Under the pieces are notes generated by a model. That model worked only from the letters and a program-made list of their open reading frames with translations. It did not search any database and was not told where the DNA came from. A stretch of 5,698 bases of DNA from Rickettsiales bacterium (GTDB taxonomy: Bacteria > Pseudomonadota > Alphaproteobacteria > Rickettsiales > UBA3002): contig CANEUT010000107.1 in assembly GCA_947441895.1 (NCBI GenBank), forward strand, positions 1 through 5,698, in the 5' to 3' direction. A program made the translations under genes and the position numbers. The stretch's first letter is position 1; every line of letters starts with the position of its first letter. Positions 5,591-5,698 of the stretch are shown here, piece after piece.

Positions 5591-5698
5591 CCACCTTCTT
5601 ATAAATCTCGCTTCCGCCATCGACGAATTTTTTGCTCATTGCATCCATTTCTTTTTGCGCGGTGGCTTCGTCGAGCACGGGTGCAACATTGCCCAGCG
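5586..5698 (-). CDS. C-terminal end of an unidentified upstream gene
   Basis: 36 residues are visible, ending QKEMDAMSKKFVDGGSEIYK, KVG and TAG; the rest lies beyond the window. Composition is like the native chromosome. The end faintly recalls the last helix of phosphomethylpyrimidine synthase (ThiC), which often has an M-x-x-M-S-x-x-F-x-x-x-G-x-E-I-Y type ending, but 36 residues do not support naming it. The stop is 1 nt from the start of the TIR-like gene, whose Shine-Dalgarno lies within the KK codons, so the two are probably cotranscribed. It could be an intact 3' end or one newly created by insertion of the AT-rich gene. Confidence 0.65.
   Translation of the reverse strand, partial: LGNVAPVLDEATAQKEMDAMSKKFVDGGSEIYKKVG
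5594..5600 (-). promoter_or_regulatory. Shine-Dalgarno deciding the TIR-like gene start
   Basis: AAGAAGG on the minus strand (5600-5594), 9 nt before the ATG at 5584, inside the last codons of the upstream gene. It favours the 265-aa product over the longer in-frame start. Confidence 0.7.

Noticed and set aside
5586..5698. Naming the fragment as thiC
   Set aside because: Only the final 36 residues are visible and none of the diagnostic ThiC motifs (such as the iron-sulfur cysteine cluster) is in the window.

Overview
The window looks like part of a chromosome of a proteobacterium, most likely an alphaproteobacterium of moderate GC content. This rests on the fadA/fadN-type beta-oxidation operon, MscL, a DUF2256 mini-protein and a Pro/Tyr-rich secreted protein of a kind common in that class. 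The class assignment is an inference; no rRNA or other strong marker is present.

Positions 1-3278 (minus strand) hold a tightly packed beta-oxidation operon. It reads, in transcription order, a 374-aa thiolase (fadA-like), a 97-aa secreted six-cysteine protein, and a bifunctional 3-hydroxyacyl-CoA dehydrogenase/enoyl-CoA hydratase whose last part lies outside the window. The thiolase stop and the next start overlap as TAATG, and the third gene starts 2 nt after the second one stops, so all three are probably translated from one mRNA. The two enzymes complete the last three steps of the fatty-acid spiral in the cytoplasm. The small protein between them appears to be exported and has no obvious place in that pathway.

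Positions 3279-4096 run the other way. After a divergent intergenic region comes a complete tRNA-Gly(CCC) with encoded CCA. It is followed closely by mscL (large-conductance mechanosensitive channel) and, through another TAATG overlap, a 43-aa DUF2256 zinc-ribbon-like protein.

Positions 4097-4786 are mostly non-coding apart from one minus-strand gene for a small exported Pro/Tyr-rich protein. That gene is bracketed by two inverted copies of a GC-rich repeat. Each copy starts at or just after a stop codon, and each is followed by a different stem-loop with an AGNA tetraloop. The pair looks like a recurring 3'-end element.

Positions 4787-5584 (minus) hold an AT-rich gene unlike its surroundings. 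It encodes a 265-aa protein with an N-terminal TIR-like/nucleoside-deoxyribosyltransferase-like domain and a probable C-terminal winged helix. It starts 1 nt after the stop of an upstream gene fragment (5586-5698) and is followed in the same frame by an orphan C-terminus-like tail (4703-4777) of native composition. This suggests a horizontally acquired, possibly defence-related, gene placed in or beside a native gene. It is the most interesting item in the window.
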